DNA from: Murimonas intestini
GTDB taxonomy: Bacteria; Bacillota; Clostridia; Lachnospirales; Lachnospiraceae
Direction: 5' to 3'
DNA length: 64,000 bases
Assembly (NCBI GenBank): GCA_003148945.1
Contig: QGGY01000001.1
Coordinates: forward strand, 372,001-436,000
Made by a program: the position numbers and the translations under genes. This document shows positions 54,720-63,612 of the stretch, in pieces; position 1 is the first letter of the stretch, and every line of letters begins with the position of its first letter. The notes under the pieces were generated by a model. That model was not told where the DNA came from. It made no database searches and worked only from the letters and a program-made list of their open reading frames with translations.

Positions 54720-55736
54720 ATGAAGAGATTTATCAAGGAAGTAGTAGAAGGCCGTTCGCTGCCCATGGAGGACGCTATGAGCGCCATGGAGATGATGCTG
54801 AGCGGCAAAGCCACACAGGCTCAGATAGCGGCATTTCTGACAGGGCTCAGAATGAAGGGTGAGACATTGGATGAGATCGTAGGATGCGCCACTGTGCTCA
54901 GGGACAAAGCAGAACATATCTCCCCAAAGGTGGAAAATTATGTAGATATAGTAGGAACAGGCGGTGACTGCAGTTACTCATTTAATATTTCAACTACATC
55001 GGCGTTTGTGGCGGCAGGCGCCGGAGTTCCTATCGCCAAGCACGGGAACCGTTCTATTTCAAGCAAAAGCGGTTCGGGCGATGTGCTGGAATCCCTGGGT
55101 GTTAACATTATGGCGGAGCCTAAGGAGGTAGAGAAGGCTGTTGAGGAGATAGGCATTGGTTTCATGTTTGCCCAAGTATTCCACAAATCCATGAAGAACG
55201 TGGGGCAGGCCAGAAGTGAGATGGGGATCCGTTCTATATTCAATATCCTGGGACCTCTCTCCAATCCATCAGGTGCGAAGAATCAGGTGATTGGTGTATT
55301 TAACCCTGAGCTTGTAGAGGTATTTGCCCAGGCAATGCGCATTATGGGAGTTGACAGGGCTCTTGTAGTCAGTGCAAAGGACGGAATGGATGAGATCTCT
55401 ACAGCAGCCGACACTGTAGTCTCTGAGATCAGGGACGGACAGGTTATCAATTATGTTCTGACCCCGGAGCAGTTCGGTATGCGCAGGACGATACTGGAAT
55501 GTCTTCAGGGAGGGGACGCCAGGATCAACGCGGCTATTACGAAAGATATCCTGAAAGGATCTGTGGGACACCGGCGTGATGTGGTGCTTCTGAATGCAGG
55601 CGCAACGATCTATGTGGGCGGTAAGGCTGATTCAATCGAGGAAGGTATTGAACTGGCCAAAGAGTCTATCGATTCAGGTATGGCACTAAAGAAATTAGAG
55701 GATCTGATTGCATTCAGCAATCAGCCCCGCCAATAA
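54720..55736 (+). CDS. trpD: Anthranilate phosphoribosyltransferase
   Basis: A 338-residue enzyme that adds PRPP to anthranilate in tryptophan synthesis. The PRPP loop is VGTGGDCSYSFNIST, then AKHGNRSISSKSGSGDVLESLG and VHHKSMKNVG-like FHKSMKNVGQARSEMG. It lies outside any trp operon and has its own promoter without an attenuator. Its normal PRPP and metal motifs suggest it is active. A lone trpD copy could also serve another anthranilate- or PRPP-linked reaction. Confidence 0.92.
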   Translation: MKRFIKEVVEGRSLPMEDAMSAMEMMLSGKATQAQIAAFLTGLRMKGETLDEIVGCATVLRDKAEHISPKVENYVDIVGTGGDCSYSFNISTTSAFVAAGAGVPIAKHGNRSISSKSGSGDVLESLGVNIMAEPKEVEKAVEEIGIGFMFAQVFHKSMKNVGQARSEMGIRSIFNILGPLSNPSGAKNQVIGVFNPELVEVFAQAMRIMGVDRALVVSAKDGMDEISTAADTVVSEIRDGQVINYVLTPEQFGMRRTILECLQGGDARINAAITKDILKGSVGHRRDVVLLNAGATIYVGGKADSIEEGIELAKESIDSGMALKKLEDLIAFSNQPRQ

Positions 55737-55756
55737 TCAAATTATGAGGAGCTTTT

Positions 55757-57082
55757 ATGAAATTACTTTTTATTTCCCTGGGCTGTGACAAGAATCTTGT
55801 AGATTCAGAACGCATGCTGGGAATACTGGCAAAAGAGGGATATGAACTGACTGACGAAGAGTCAGAGGCAGATATAATAGTTATTAATACATGCTGTTTC
55901 ATCAACGATGCTAAGGAAGAGAGCATACAGAACATTCTGACAATGGCTGAGTACAGAAAGGAAGGAAGCTGCAGGGCGCTGATTGTCACAGGATGTCTGG
56001 CTCAGAGGTACAGGGCTGAGATCATCGATGAGATCCCTGAGGTGGATGCAGTGCTTGGCACCACTTCTTTTGATGATATCCTGGAAGCGGTGAAAAAGGC
56101 TCTTGGGGGTGAACACCTGCTGGAATTCAAGGATCTGGACCTGCTGCCTCAGGTAAAATCAAAGAGGATTTTAACTACAGGAGGCCATTATGCCCACCTG
56201 AAAATTGCAGAAGGGTGTGACAAGCACTGTACTTATTGTATTATTCCTAAGATTCGTGGCAATTATAGAAGTATACCGATGGAAGAGCTGGCGGCTGAGG
56301 CGGAGGAACTAGCTTTGGAGGGAGTCAGGGAGCTGATTCTTGTAGCCCAGGAGACTACGCTTTACGGGGTGGACCTGTATGGCAGAAAAAGTCTTCACCT
56401 GCTGCTGAAAAGGCTCTGCCAGATCAGTGGTATACGATGGATCAGGATACTTTACTGCTATCCGGAGGAGATCTATGATGAACTTATACAGACTATGAAG
56501 GAAGAACCTAAGATCTGCCACTATCTGGATCTGCCTATCCAGCATGCCAATGATACCATACTTAGAAGGATGGGGCGGCGTACCAGCAAGGCCCAGCTCA
56601 CAGCTATCGTAGAGAAGCTGCGCAGGGAGATACCGGATATCATCCTGAGGACTACGCTCATCAGCGGTTTCCCAGGGGAGACTGAGGAGCAGCACGAAGA
56701 GCTGGCTGCCTTTATCGATCAGATGGAATTTGACAGGCTTGGGGTATTTGCATATTCCCCTGAGGAAGATACGCCTGCCGCCTTGATGGATGACCAGGTC
56801 GATGAGGAAGTCAAGCTGGACCGCAGGGATGAGCTGATGGAGCTCCAGCAGGAGATCGCTTTTGAAAAGGCGGCCGACAGAGTGGGGATGACAGTCCTGG
56901 CTATGGTAGAAGGAAAAGTGGCGGATGAGAATGCCTATGTGGCAAGAACCTATGGGGATGCACCGGGTGTTGATGGCTATTTGTTCATCAATACTGATGA
57001 GACACTTGTTTCGGGAGATTTTGTCAGGGTCAGGATAACCGGGGCTTTAGAATATGATTTGATAGGAGAGATAGCCGAATGA
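55757..57082 (+). CDS. rimO: Ribosomal protein S12 methylthiotransferase RimO
   Basis: A 441-residue radical SAM enzyme that methylthiolates an aspartate of ribosomal protein S12. The N-terminal UPF0004 domain has SLGCDKNLVDSERMLG and NTCCFINDAKEES for its Fe-S cluster; the SAM-cluster motif is CDKHCTYC. The C-terminal TRAM domain (last ~65 residues) binds the ribosome. ATG 55757 follows a GAGGAG, and pgsA overlaps its stop by 4 bases. Confidence 0.96.
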   Translation: MKLLFISLGCDKNLVDSERMLGILAKEGYELTDEESEADIIVINTCCFINDAKEESIQNILTMAEYRKEGSCRALIVTGCLAQRYRAEIIDEIPEVDAVLGTTSFDDILEAVKKALGGEHLLEFKDLDLLPQVKSKRILTTGGHYAHLKIAEGCDKHCTYCIIPKIRGNYRSIPMEELAAEAEELALEGVRELILVAQETTLYGVDLYGRKSLHLLLKRLCQISGIRWIRILYCYPEEIYDELIQTMKEEPKICHYLDLPIQHANDTILRRMGRRTSKAQLTAIVEKLRREIPDIILRTTLISGFPGETEEQHEELAAFIDQMEFDRLGVFAYSPEEDTPAALMDDQVDEEVKLDRRDELMELQQEIAFEKAADRVGMTVLAMVEGKVADENAYVARTYGDAPGVDGYLFINTDETLVSGDFVRVRITGALEYDLIGEIAE

Positions 57083-57615
57083 ATACGCCTAATTTATTAA
57101 CTATTTTGAGAATTGTACTCATTCCGTTTTTTGTATTTTTCATGCTGGCCGGCGGATCTGAGTATTCGAAATGGATTGCACTGGCTATCTTTGCAGTAGC
57201 CAGCCTGACTGACACTCTTGACGGGTATCTGGCCAGAAAAAACCATCAGGTGACTAATTTCGGGAAATTTATGGATCCTCTTGCAGACAAGCTTTTAGTA
57301 TGTTCCGCAATGATCTGCCTGATCGATTCGGGAAAGCTGGCAAGCTGGATCGTCATAATCATTATCAGCAGGGAATTTATCATCAGTGGATTCAGGCTGG
57401 TGGCTGCTGACAATGGTATCGTGATCGCGGCAAGCTGGTGGGGCAAGCTGAAGACGGTTTCTCAGATGACGATGATCATATTGCTGATCGCAGATCTGGG
57501 AGGTATATTTACAACACTGGAGATCGTGGTCACTTATATAGCGCTGGTGCTGACAGTAGTCTCACTGGTGGATTATATTTGGAAGAATAAACAGGTCCTT
57601 TCCATGCAGGGATAA
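57079..57615 (+). CDS. pgsA: CDP-diacylglycerol-glycerol-3-phosphate 3-phosphatidyltransferase
   Basis: A 178-residue membrane enzyme with the CDP-alcohol phosphotransferase motif DTLDGYLARK then GKFMDPLADK, which binds two metals. It makes phosphatidylglycerol phosphate, the precursor of acidic phospholipids. Four to five helices are visible. NTPNLLTILRI is the normal start. The order rimO-pgsA-cinA is common in Firmicutes. Confidence 0.95.
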   Translation: MNTPNLLTILRIVLIPFFVFFMLAGGSEYSKWIALAIFAVASLTDTLDGYLARKNHQVTNFGKFMDPLADKLLVCSAMICLIDSGKLASWIVIIIISREFIISGFRLVAADNGIVIAASWWGKLKTVSQMTMIILLIADLGGIFTTLEIVVTYIALVLTVVSLVDYIWKNKQVLSMQG

Positions 57616-57658
57616 AGGAGCAGAGTCAGTGGACTGTTTATAAAATTGAGGAGAACGT

Positions 57659-58912
57659 ATGATAGTAGAATTGATTAGCGTAGGAACAGAGCTTTTACTT
57701 GGAAACATTGTCAATACAAATGCGGCATATCTTGCGGAGAAATGTGCTCTGCTGGGACTTTCAATGTACCATCAGTCTGTGGTGGGAGACAATGAAGAGC
57801 GTCTTGCAGAAACTATAAAGACGGCAGCCGGGCGTTCTGACGTGGTCATCTTAAGCGGAGGCCTTGGGCCAACGAAGGATGATCTTACAAAAGAGGTGGC
57901 TGCAAAGGTGATGGGATATGAGCTTGTTGAGGATGCCCATACAAAAGCCAGGATTGAAGAATACTTTAAGAACAGCCAGTTTAAGATCATAACGGATAAT
58001 AACTGGAAGCAGGCGCTCATTCCGGAAGGAGCCATCGTGGTGGACAATAAGAACGGCACAGCTCCCGGCCTTATAATGGAAAAGGATGGGAAATCTGTAA
58101 TCCTGCTGCCAGGGCCTCCAAATGAGCTGGTGCCGATGTTTGAACAGGATATTTTTCCGTACCTGAATAAACTCCAGCCTGAGATCATATGTTCTGCCAT
58201 GGTAAAGATCTGCGGTCTGGGTGAAAGCTATGTGGAGACTCAGATAGCAGACCTGATTGAGAATCAGACAAATCCAACCATAGCCCCATATGCAAAGACG
58301 GGGGAAGTCCACCTGAGGATCACTGCCAAGGCAGGTGATGAAAAGGAAGCTAAGAAGCTGATAAAGCCTGTTGTCAAGGAACTCAGGAACCGCTTTGGCT
58401 CTAATATCTATACGACAGACGAGAGCAAGACTCTGGAGGAGGCTATTGTTGACCTGCTCCTGGAGAAGCAGCTGACACTCACCACAGCAGAATCCTGCAC
58501 CGGCGGCATGCTGGCGGCAAGGCTTACTAATGTGCCGGGAGTCTCCGAGGTTTTCAAGCAGGGACTTGTCACATACAGCAACAGGGCTAAACGCAAGCTG
58601 CTGGATGTTAAGAAAAACACACTGAAGGACTGTGGAGCAGTCAGTGATAAGACTGCCAAGGAGATGGCCAAAAACGGAGCGTTTATTACAGGCTCTGACA
58701 TCTGTGTCTCTGTGACGGGAATAGCAGGACCTGACGGCGGCACAGAAGAAAAGCCGGTTGGTCTTGTGTATATGGCCTGTTCTTACAATAATAAGGTCAC
58801 TGTAAAAGAATTCCACTTTAAGGGTGAGCGCAGCAAGGTAAGAGAAAGTTCTGTTGTAAATGCGCTGACCTTAGTCAGAGAGTGTATTCTGGCAGATGAT
58901 GCAAAACAGTAA
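57659..58912 (+). CDS. cinA: CinA, competence/damage-inducible protein with nicotinamide-nucleotide amidase domain
   Basis: A 417-residue protein with the N-terminal molybdopterin-binding-like domain (VGTELLLGNIVNTNAAYL, SGGLGPTKDD) and the C-terminal amidase domain (TTAESCTGGMLAARLTNVPG, the late GIAGPDGGTEEKPVG). CinA recycles nicotinamide mononucleotide and is induced with competence in streptococci. GAGG precedes the ATG. The glycyl radical enzyme gene starts 33 bases later. Confidence 0.95.
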   Translation: MIVELISVGTELLLGNIVNTNAAYLAEKCALLGLSMYHQSVVGDNEERLAETIKTAAGRSDVVILSGGLGPTKDDLTKEVAAKVMGYELVEDAHTKARIEEYFKNSQFKIITDNNWKQALIPEGAIVVDNKNGTAPGLIMEKDGKSVILLPGPPNELVPMFEQDIFPYLNKLQPEIICSAMVKICGLGESYVETQIADLIENQTNPTIAPYAKTGEVHLRITAKAGDEKEAKKLIKPVVKELRNRFGSNIYTTDESKTLEEAIVDLLLEKQLTLTTAESCTGGMLAARLTNVPGVSEVFKQGLVTYSNRAKRKLLDVKKNTLKDCGAVSDKTAKEMAKNGAFITGSDICVSVTGIAGPDGGTEEKPVGLVYMACSYNNKVTVKEFHFKGERSKVRESSVVNALTLVRECILADDAKQ

Positions 58913-58945
58913 AGCAGACGGAACATACTATAAAGGAGAAGGCGC

Positions 58946-61471
58946 ATGAAGAATTACTATGACGGTGATATTGCCAGGAGTCCCAGGATTGCCAGGCTGA
59001 TCGAAGACCTCTATGACCACCTGCCTGTTATCGAAGCTGAGAGGGCTGTTATTCTTACTGAGAGCTATCAGGAGACAGAAGGTGAACCTGTTATTATCCG
59101 CAGAGGAAAAGCGTTTGAGAAGATATGTCATGAGCTGCCCATTACGATCAGGCCGGGAGAGCTGGTCGTCGGCAGCAATACAAAGACAGCCAGAGGGTGC
59201 CAGGTGTTCCCTGAATATTCTTTTGAATGGCTGGAAGCGGAATTTGACACAGTGGAGAAGAGGAGCGCGGATCCATTTTATATTTCCGATGAGACGAAGG
59301 AGCAGCTTCATGAGGTCTATAAGTACTGGAAAGGAAAGACCACAAGTGAGCTGGCCACTTCCTATATGGCAGAAGAGACTCTCAGAGCCATGGAGCACAA
59401 TATTTTTACGCCCGGCAACTATTTCTATAATGGAATAGGTCATTTTACGGTGAAGTATGAGGAAGTGCTGGAATCAGGCTTCGAGGGCATTATCGAGAAG
59501 GCGGAGAAAGAGCTTCACAGGCTGAAGGTGTCTGATGAGGATTACCAGAAGCGTTCAAGCTTTTTAAAAGCTGCCATCATGAGCTGCCAGGCTGCTATTG
59601 ATTATGCGCACCGTTATGCACTGCTGGCAGCCAGTGAGGCAGAAAAGTGTAAGGATGAGGTGAGAAAGAAGGAGCTGCTTCAGATCGCCGCAAACTGCGC
59701 CAGGGTTCCGGGCAGGCCGGCAACATCTTTCTATGAGGCATGCCAGTCATTCTGGTTTGTTCAGATGCTGCTTCAGACTGAATCTTCAGGACATTCTATC
59801 TCACCGGGAAGATTTGACCAGTATATGTATCCGTATTACGAGGCGGATATGAAAGCCGGAAAGATCACTAGAGAATTTGCCCAGGAACTGATGGATTGTA
59901 TATGGGTGAAATTAAATGACTTAAATAAGTGCAGGGATGCAGGAAGCGCTGAAGGCTTTGCAGGATACAGCCTGTTCCAGAATCTCATAGCGGGCGGACA
60001 GGACGCTGAGGGAAATGACGTGACAAATGATCTCTCATTTATGTGCATAGAGGCCTCCATGCATGAGCAGCTTCCCGCACCGTCCCTGTCTGTGAGGGTA
60101 TGGAACGGGACACCTGATGAATTTCTTATCAAGGCAGCCAAACTGACGAGAACGGGTATCGGCCTGCCTGCTTATTATAATGACGAGGTAATCATCCCGG
60201 CTATGATGAGCAGAGGGGTAAGCCTTGAGGATGCACGTACATATAATATTATCGGCTGTGTAGAGCCGCAGGCACATGGAAAGACGGATGGCTGGCACGA
60301 TGCTGCATTCTTTAATATGCTGCGCCCGCTGGAGCTTGTATTCTCAAGCGGTTTTGAGCTGGGTGAGCAGGTCGGGCCGAGGACTGCAGATATAGCAGGC
60401 ATGAAGAGTTTTGATGAGTTCTACGATGCGTACAAAGAGCAGATGGAATATTTCATAGGCCTTATGGTTAATGCAGATAACAGTATTGATGTGGCTCATG
60501 CAGAGCGCTGTCCGCTGCCTTTCCAGTCAAGTATGATAGATGATTGTATTGGCAGAGGAAAATCCCTTCAGGAGGGCGGGGCAGTCTATAATTTTACAGG
60601 TCCCCAGGGATTTGGAATCGCCAATGCCGCTGATTCTCTTTATGCCGTCAAAAAACTTGTGTTTGAAGATAAGAAGCTGACACTGGAAGAGTTTAAAGAG
60701 GCTCTGGATGACAATTTTGGAAAAGGCATCAGTCCGCAGAGGGTGGAAGAGCTGACAGCCAGGATAGCAGAACAGCTTGGCAGGGCAGGAGTGCAGGCGG
60801 GTGAAAATGAGATCGCTGTGATAGCAAAAACTGTCAGGGAAACGCCAGTTCCGGCAGAGAAGCAGGAGAAGTATGACAGGCTGCTGCAATGGATAGATGA
60901 ATTGCCCAAGTACGGGAATGACATAGAATGGCTGGATATGTTTGCAAGAGATGTGGCTTATACATATACGAAGCCTCTTGAGAAGTACAGAAATCCCAGG
61001 GGGGGACAGTATCAGGCGGGACTTTATCCTGTGTCTGCCAATGTGCCTTTAGGGGCTCAGACAGGGGCAACACCTGATGGGCGTCTTGCAAACACTCCGA
61101 TCGCAGACGGGGTGGGGCCTGTTCAGGGCAAGGATGTAAGCGGGCCTACAGCTACGGCTAATTCTGTGGCGCGGCTGGATCATTTTATTGCTTCCAACGG
61201 AACTTTGTTTAACCAGAAATTCCATCCTTCAGCTTTGAGCGGAATAGAAGGCCTTACTAAATTTGTATCGCTTATCAGAGGATTTTTTGACCAGAAAGGT
61301 ATGCATATGCAGTTTAATGTAGTCAGCCGGGAGACGCTCCTGGATGCTCAGGCACATCCTGAGAATTACAAGACCCTGGTGGTGCGTGTGGCGGGCTACA
61401 GCGCATTATTTACCACATTGTCACGTTCTCTTCAGGATGACATCATCAACAGGACCATGCAGACATTTTGA
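58946..61471 (+). CDS. Glycyl radical enzyme, glycerol/diol dehydratase type
   Basis: An 841-residue enzyme. The glycyl radical is Gly817 in RVAGYSALF, 24 residues from the end, and the thiyl Cys438 is in IIGCVEP. Glu440, His166 (GIGHFTV), His283 (SGHSIS) and Asp452 (GWHDAAF) match the order and spacing of the B12-independent glycerol dehydratase pocket (C433, E435, H164, H281, D447, G763). So water elimination from a diol is likely rather than pyruvate cleavage. An extra ~50 residues lie roughly at 600-650. GGAGAAGG precedes the ATG. The activase follows after 34 bases. Substrate is not proven. Confidence 0.9.
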   Translation: MKNYYDGDIARSPRIARLIEDLYDHLPVIEAERAVILTESYQETEGEPVIIRRGKAFEKICHELPITIRPGELVVGSNTKTARGCQVFPEYSFEWLEAEFDTVEKRSADPFYISDETKEQLHEVYKYWKGKTTSELATSYMAEETLRAMEHNIFTPGNYFYNGIGHFTVKYEEVLESGFEGIIEKAEKELHRLKVSDEDYQKRSSFLKAAIMSCQAAIDYAHRYALLAASEAEKCKDEVRKKELLQIAANCARVPGRPATSFYEACQSFWFVQMLLQTESSGHSISPGRFDQYMYPYYEADMKAGKITREFAQELMDCIWVKLNDLNKCRDAGSAEGFAGYSLFQNLIAGGQDAEGNDVTNDLSFMCIEASMHEQLPAPSLSVRVWNGTPDEFLIKAAKLTRTGIGLPAYYNDEVIIPAMMSRGVSLEDARTYNIIGCVEPQAHGKTDGWHDAAFFNMLRPLELVFSSGFELGEQVGPRTADIAGMKSFDEFYDAYKEQMEYFIGLMVNADNSIDVAHAERCPLPFQSSMIDDCIGRGKSLQEGGAVYNFTGPQGFGIANAADSLYAVKKLVFEDKKLTLEEFKEALDDNFGKGISPQRVEELTARIAEQLGRAGVQAGENEIAVIAKTVRETPVPAEKQEKYDRLLQWIDELPKYGNDIEWLDMFARDVAYTYTKPLEKYRNPRGGQYQAGLYPVSANVPLGAQTGATPDGRLANTPIADGVGPVQGKDVSGPTATANSVARLDHFIASNGTLFNQKFHPSALSGIEGLTKFVSLIRGFFDQKGMHMQFNVVSRETLLDAQAHPENYKTLVVRVAGYSALFTTLSRSLQDDIINRTMQTF

Positions 61472-61505
61472 TTGAATAAATGATTGAATAAAAACAGGAG
61501 CCTAT

Positions 61506-62300
61506 ATGGAAAAAGAGTATTTAAAGCAGACGGGAAGGATATTTGATATCCAGCGTTTTTCAATCCATGACGGACCCGGTATCAGGACTATCGTTTTCCT
61601 GAAAGGGTGTGCTTTAAGATGCAAATGGTGCTGTAATCCGGAGTCACAGAGCTATGAGATACAGACAATGATCCAAAATGGAAATGAAAAGATCATAGGC
61701 AGGGATGTGACAGTTGAAGAGGTAATGGATGAGGTGAGAAAAGACATGCCTCATTACAGGCGCTCTCAGGGAGGGCTTACACTCTCAGGCGGCGAATCAC
61801 TTCTGCAGCCTCAGTTCGCCTCATGCCTCCTCCAGGCGGCTAAAGACCTGGGATTGAATACGGCCCTGGAGTCAACAGGTTTCGCATCATACGAGACGAT
61901 CAGAGATATGATCCTGCCGTGGCTGGACTTATACCTGATGGATATCAAGCATGTGGACAGGGCTAAACACAAGCTGTTTACAGGGCAGTCTAATGAACTC
62001 ATCCTGGAAAATGCAAAAAAGATTGCGGGGTCAGGACAAAAACTTATAATCAGAGTACCTGTTATTCCCACATTTAATGATACCCCTTCAGAGATCCTGG
62101 AGATAGCCCAGTTCGCAAGAAGCCTGAAGGGGGTAAAGCAGCTGCACCTTCTGCCGTATCACAGGCTGGGGCAGGATAAATATGATGGACTTGGACGTGA
62201 ATATACACTGGAGCATATTGAACCGCCGTCAAATGAGCATATGGAAATGCTGGCCGGAGTAGCCAGGACCACAGGGCTCCATGTACAGGTGGGAGGCTGA
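61506..62300 (+). CDS. Glycyl radical enzyme activating enzyme, compact form
   Basis: A 264-residue radical SAM activase that abstracts hydrogen from the partner's glycine. The SAM cluster is Cys35-x3-Cys39-x2-Cys42 (GCALRCKWC); HDGPGIRT and LSGGESLLQP are family motifs, and YLMDIKH follows. Dehydratase-type activases usually carry an inserted ferredoxin-like domain with extra cysteine clusters; here the segment after NPESQ lacks it, as in the pyruvate formate-lyase activase. AACAGGAG precedes the ATG. It is convergent with the small genes downstream. Confidence 0.93.
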   Translation: MEKEYLKQTGRIFDIQRFSIHDGPGIRTIVFLKGCALRCKWCCNPESQSYEIQTMIQNGNEKIIGRDVTVEEVMDEVRKDMPHYRRSQGGLTLSGGESLLQPQFASCLLQAAKDLGLNTALESTGFASYETIRDMILPWLDLYLMDIKHVDRAKHKLFTGQSNELILENAKKIAGSGQKLIIRVPVIPTFNDTPSEILEIAQFARSLKGVKQLHLLPYHRLGQDKYDGLGREYTLEHIEPPSNEHMEMLAGVARTTGLHVQVGG

Positions 62301-62331
62301 GTCAGAAGGCAACAGATGAAGGCGGTTACTG

Positions 62332-62607
62332 TTACTGCATCATCTTCATCATATTCCGGACCTTTTCCATCCGGGCGATCTCCTCTTTGGATTTGCCCTC
62401 TTTCATGACATTGATGATCGTGTCGACCTCATCGGAGGTGAATTTTACACCTTTAGATTTAGACTGTGAAGCTGCTGCCAGCAAAAAGGGCAGCAGCTCT
62501 TTTTGCGATTTGCTCTGAGACTGTTCTGTCAGCGCCAGGAGCATCTGCAGTTTTGTTTTATCGATACCCTTGAGATTTGGGTGATTCATCCAGCTGTTAT
62601 CTTCCAT
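62332..62607 (-). CDS. Small protein of unknown function, 91 residues
   Basis: I do not recognise this protein. It is mainly helical and charged: NHPNLKGIDKTKLQMLLAL, ELLPFLLAAASQSKSKG, and TSDEVDTIINVMKEGKSKEE with a short helix-turn-helix-like spacing. It ends in a methionine-rich tail. There is no signal peptide or membrane segment. AAAGGAG precedes the ATG. A 16-base palindrome at 62641-62656 lies in its leader. It is paired with the 155-residue gene upstream on the same strand, and both are rich in Gln/Met helices. Confidence 0.65.
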   Translation of the reverse strand: MEDNSWMNHPNLKGIDKTKLQMLLALTEQSQSKSQKELLPFLLAAASQSKSKGVKFTSDEVDTIINVMKEGKSKEEIARMEKVRNMMKMMQ

Positions 62608-62686
62608 AATAAAACTCCTTTCTTTGTGGCAAAGATAGTGTTGCAGGGTCCTGCAAACATGTGTGTCCGGCCCGTAAACGCAAAAG

Positions 62687-62700
62687 CAGCCCTAAGGCTG
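62687..62700 (-). terminator. Weak hairpin at the end of the 155-residue gene
   Basis: Five pairs (62687-62691 with 62696-62700) followed on the minus strand by CTTTTG. The hairpin overlaps the stop codon. Partial termination is plausible. Confidence 0.4.
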
Positions 62701-63159
62701 TTCTTTTTCAGAGCCTCCCCCTTCGCCCCCTTCAGAAGCGTCAGGAGTGAACATAGATTCATATGCAGAAAACATAGCCTGCTGTTCCGGGGAGAGAAAT
62801 GCACTCATCATATCTTCAGGTGAGCTGCCGCCATCTGTGAAAGCGTTCATCATGCTCATGATCTGTATCATACTCATTGCCTGTTCGATATTCTCACGCT
62901 GGGATTTTCCGGCATAGTTTTTTATGTCGTCCAGCATATCCGTCATGGAAAATTTTCCTTCGGACTGTGTGTGTATGCTCATTTCACCGGAACTGTTAAA
63001 AAAAGAGAGGATATTCTGGATTTCTATGACCTTGATGAAAACGGCAAAGAATCTTTGATTTTTTCCTCCCAGATAGGGGAGCATTGCTTTTAACATCTGC
63101 AGCTGTTCTCCGCCGGCAATTTTATCAAGAGCTGTAAAAGGCATTGCTTCTTCATCCAT
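62692..63159 (-). CDS. Protein of unknown function, 155 residues
   Basis: I do not recognise this protein. Helical segments such as GGEQLQMLKAMLPYL and RFFAVFIKVIEIQNIL dominate, followed by a glutamine- and methionine-rich middle (AMSMIQIMSMMNAF) and an acidic Gly/Glu C-terminal tail. It has no signal peptide. ATG 63159 follows AAGG at about 9 bases; a longer frame from 63204 is less likely. The shared style with the 91-residue neighbour suggests a functional pair. A spore-associated or assembly role is only a guess. Confidence 0.6.
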   Translation of the reverse strand: MDEEAMPFTALDKIAGGEQLQMLKAMLPYLGGKNQRFFAVFIKVIEIQNILSFFNSSGEMSIHTQSEGKFSMTDMLDDIKNYAGKSQRENIEQAMSMIQIMSMMNAFTDGGSSPEDMMSAFLSPEQQAMFSAYESMFTPDASEGGEGGGSEKEQP

Positions 63160-63288
63160 AGGCCACATCCTTCTTTTTTCAAAAGTATATGCCCAAACCG
63201 GCAAAAGTATGACAGAACACTGCCTCAGTCATATGATATATAAGGGGCGCCTTCATGCGCTCCCTTAAAAATGACAGGAGGCAGGTTT

Positions 63289-63438
63289 ATGAGACATCAT
63301 TTAGTCATAGATGGAAATGCATTTTACGAAGTGGATGATGACTGCATGGCGGCAAAAAAACAGAAAGAAGAAGAGAGGCTGAAAAAGGCAGCGGAAGAAA
63401 AAAAGAAAAAATCACGCAAAGATAAAAGTGAAGAATAA
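63289..63438 (+). CDS. Small lysine-rich protein, 49 residues
   Basis: The coding frame is short: MRHHLVIDGNAFYEVDDDC, then a long charged helix of mostly Lys and Glu to a stop at 63438. AGGAGG lies 7 bases before the ATG, and a strong terminator follows, so it is likely a real gene. The first ~20 residues look like a short beta hairpin; the tail might bind nucleic acid or an acidic partner. No family was recognised. Confidence 0.65.
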   Translation: MRHHLVIDGNAFYEVDDDCMAAKKQKEEERLKKAAEEKKKKSRKDKSEE

Positions 63439-63473
63439 AACGTGGAAAGCATTATATAATCAAAATTAAAAAC

Positions 63474-63517
63474 ACCGGGGTCCATGTAAAACTGACACAT
63501 GGCTCCCGGTATTTTTT
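63474..63517 (+). terminator. Intrinsic terminator after the 49-residue gene
   Basis: Arms 63474-63487 and 63497-63510 pair with one mismatch and one G-U, then seven T (63511-63517 with the leading A). It is one of the strongest terminators in the window. Confidence 0.85.
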
Positions 63518-63561
63518 TCCGGCAGTTTCCGGACAGGATACAGGAGCCTGTCCTGTCTGCG

Positions 63562-63597
63562 GAAAAAGAAGGGGGAGCTGCACGCATGCAGCTCCCC
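63562..63597 (-). terminator. Terminator of the cysteine/glycine-rich gene
   Basis: Eleven perfect pairs (63572-63582 with 63587-63597) around CGCA, followed on the minus strand by CTTCTTTTT. The stem resembles the one at 13062-13088. Confidence 0.75.
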
Positions 63598-63612
63598 GGA
63601 CTTCTCAGCTGA

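Noticed and set aside
57851-58816. Open frame of 321 residues antisense to cinA
   Set aside because: It overlaps a clear gene entirely, lacks a ribosome site and has a low-complexity mixture of Cys, His and Leu typical of an antisense shadow.
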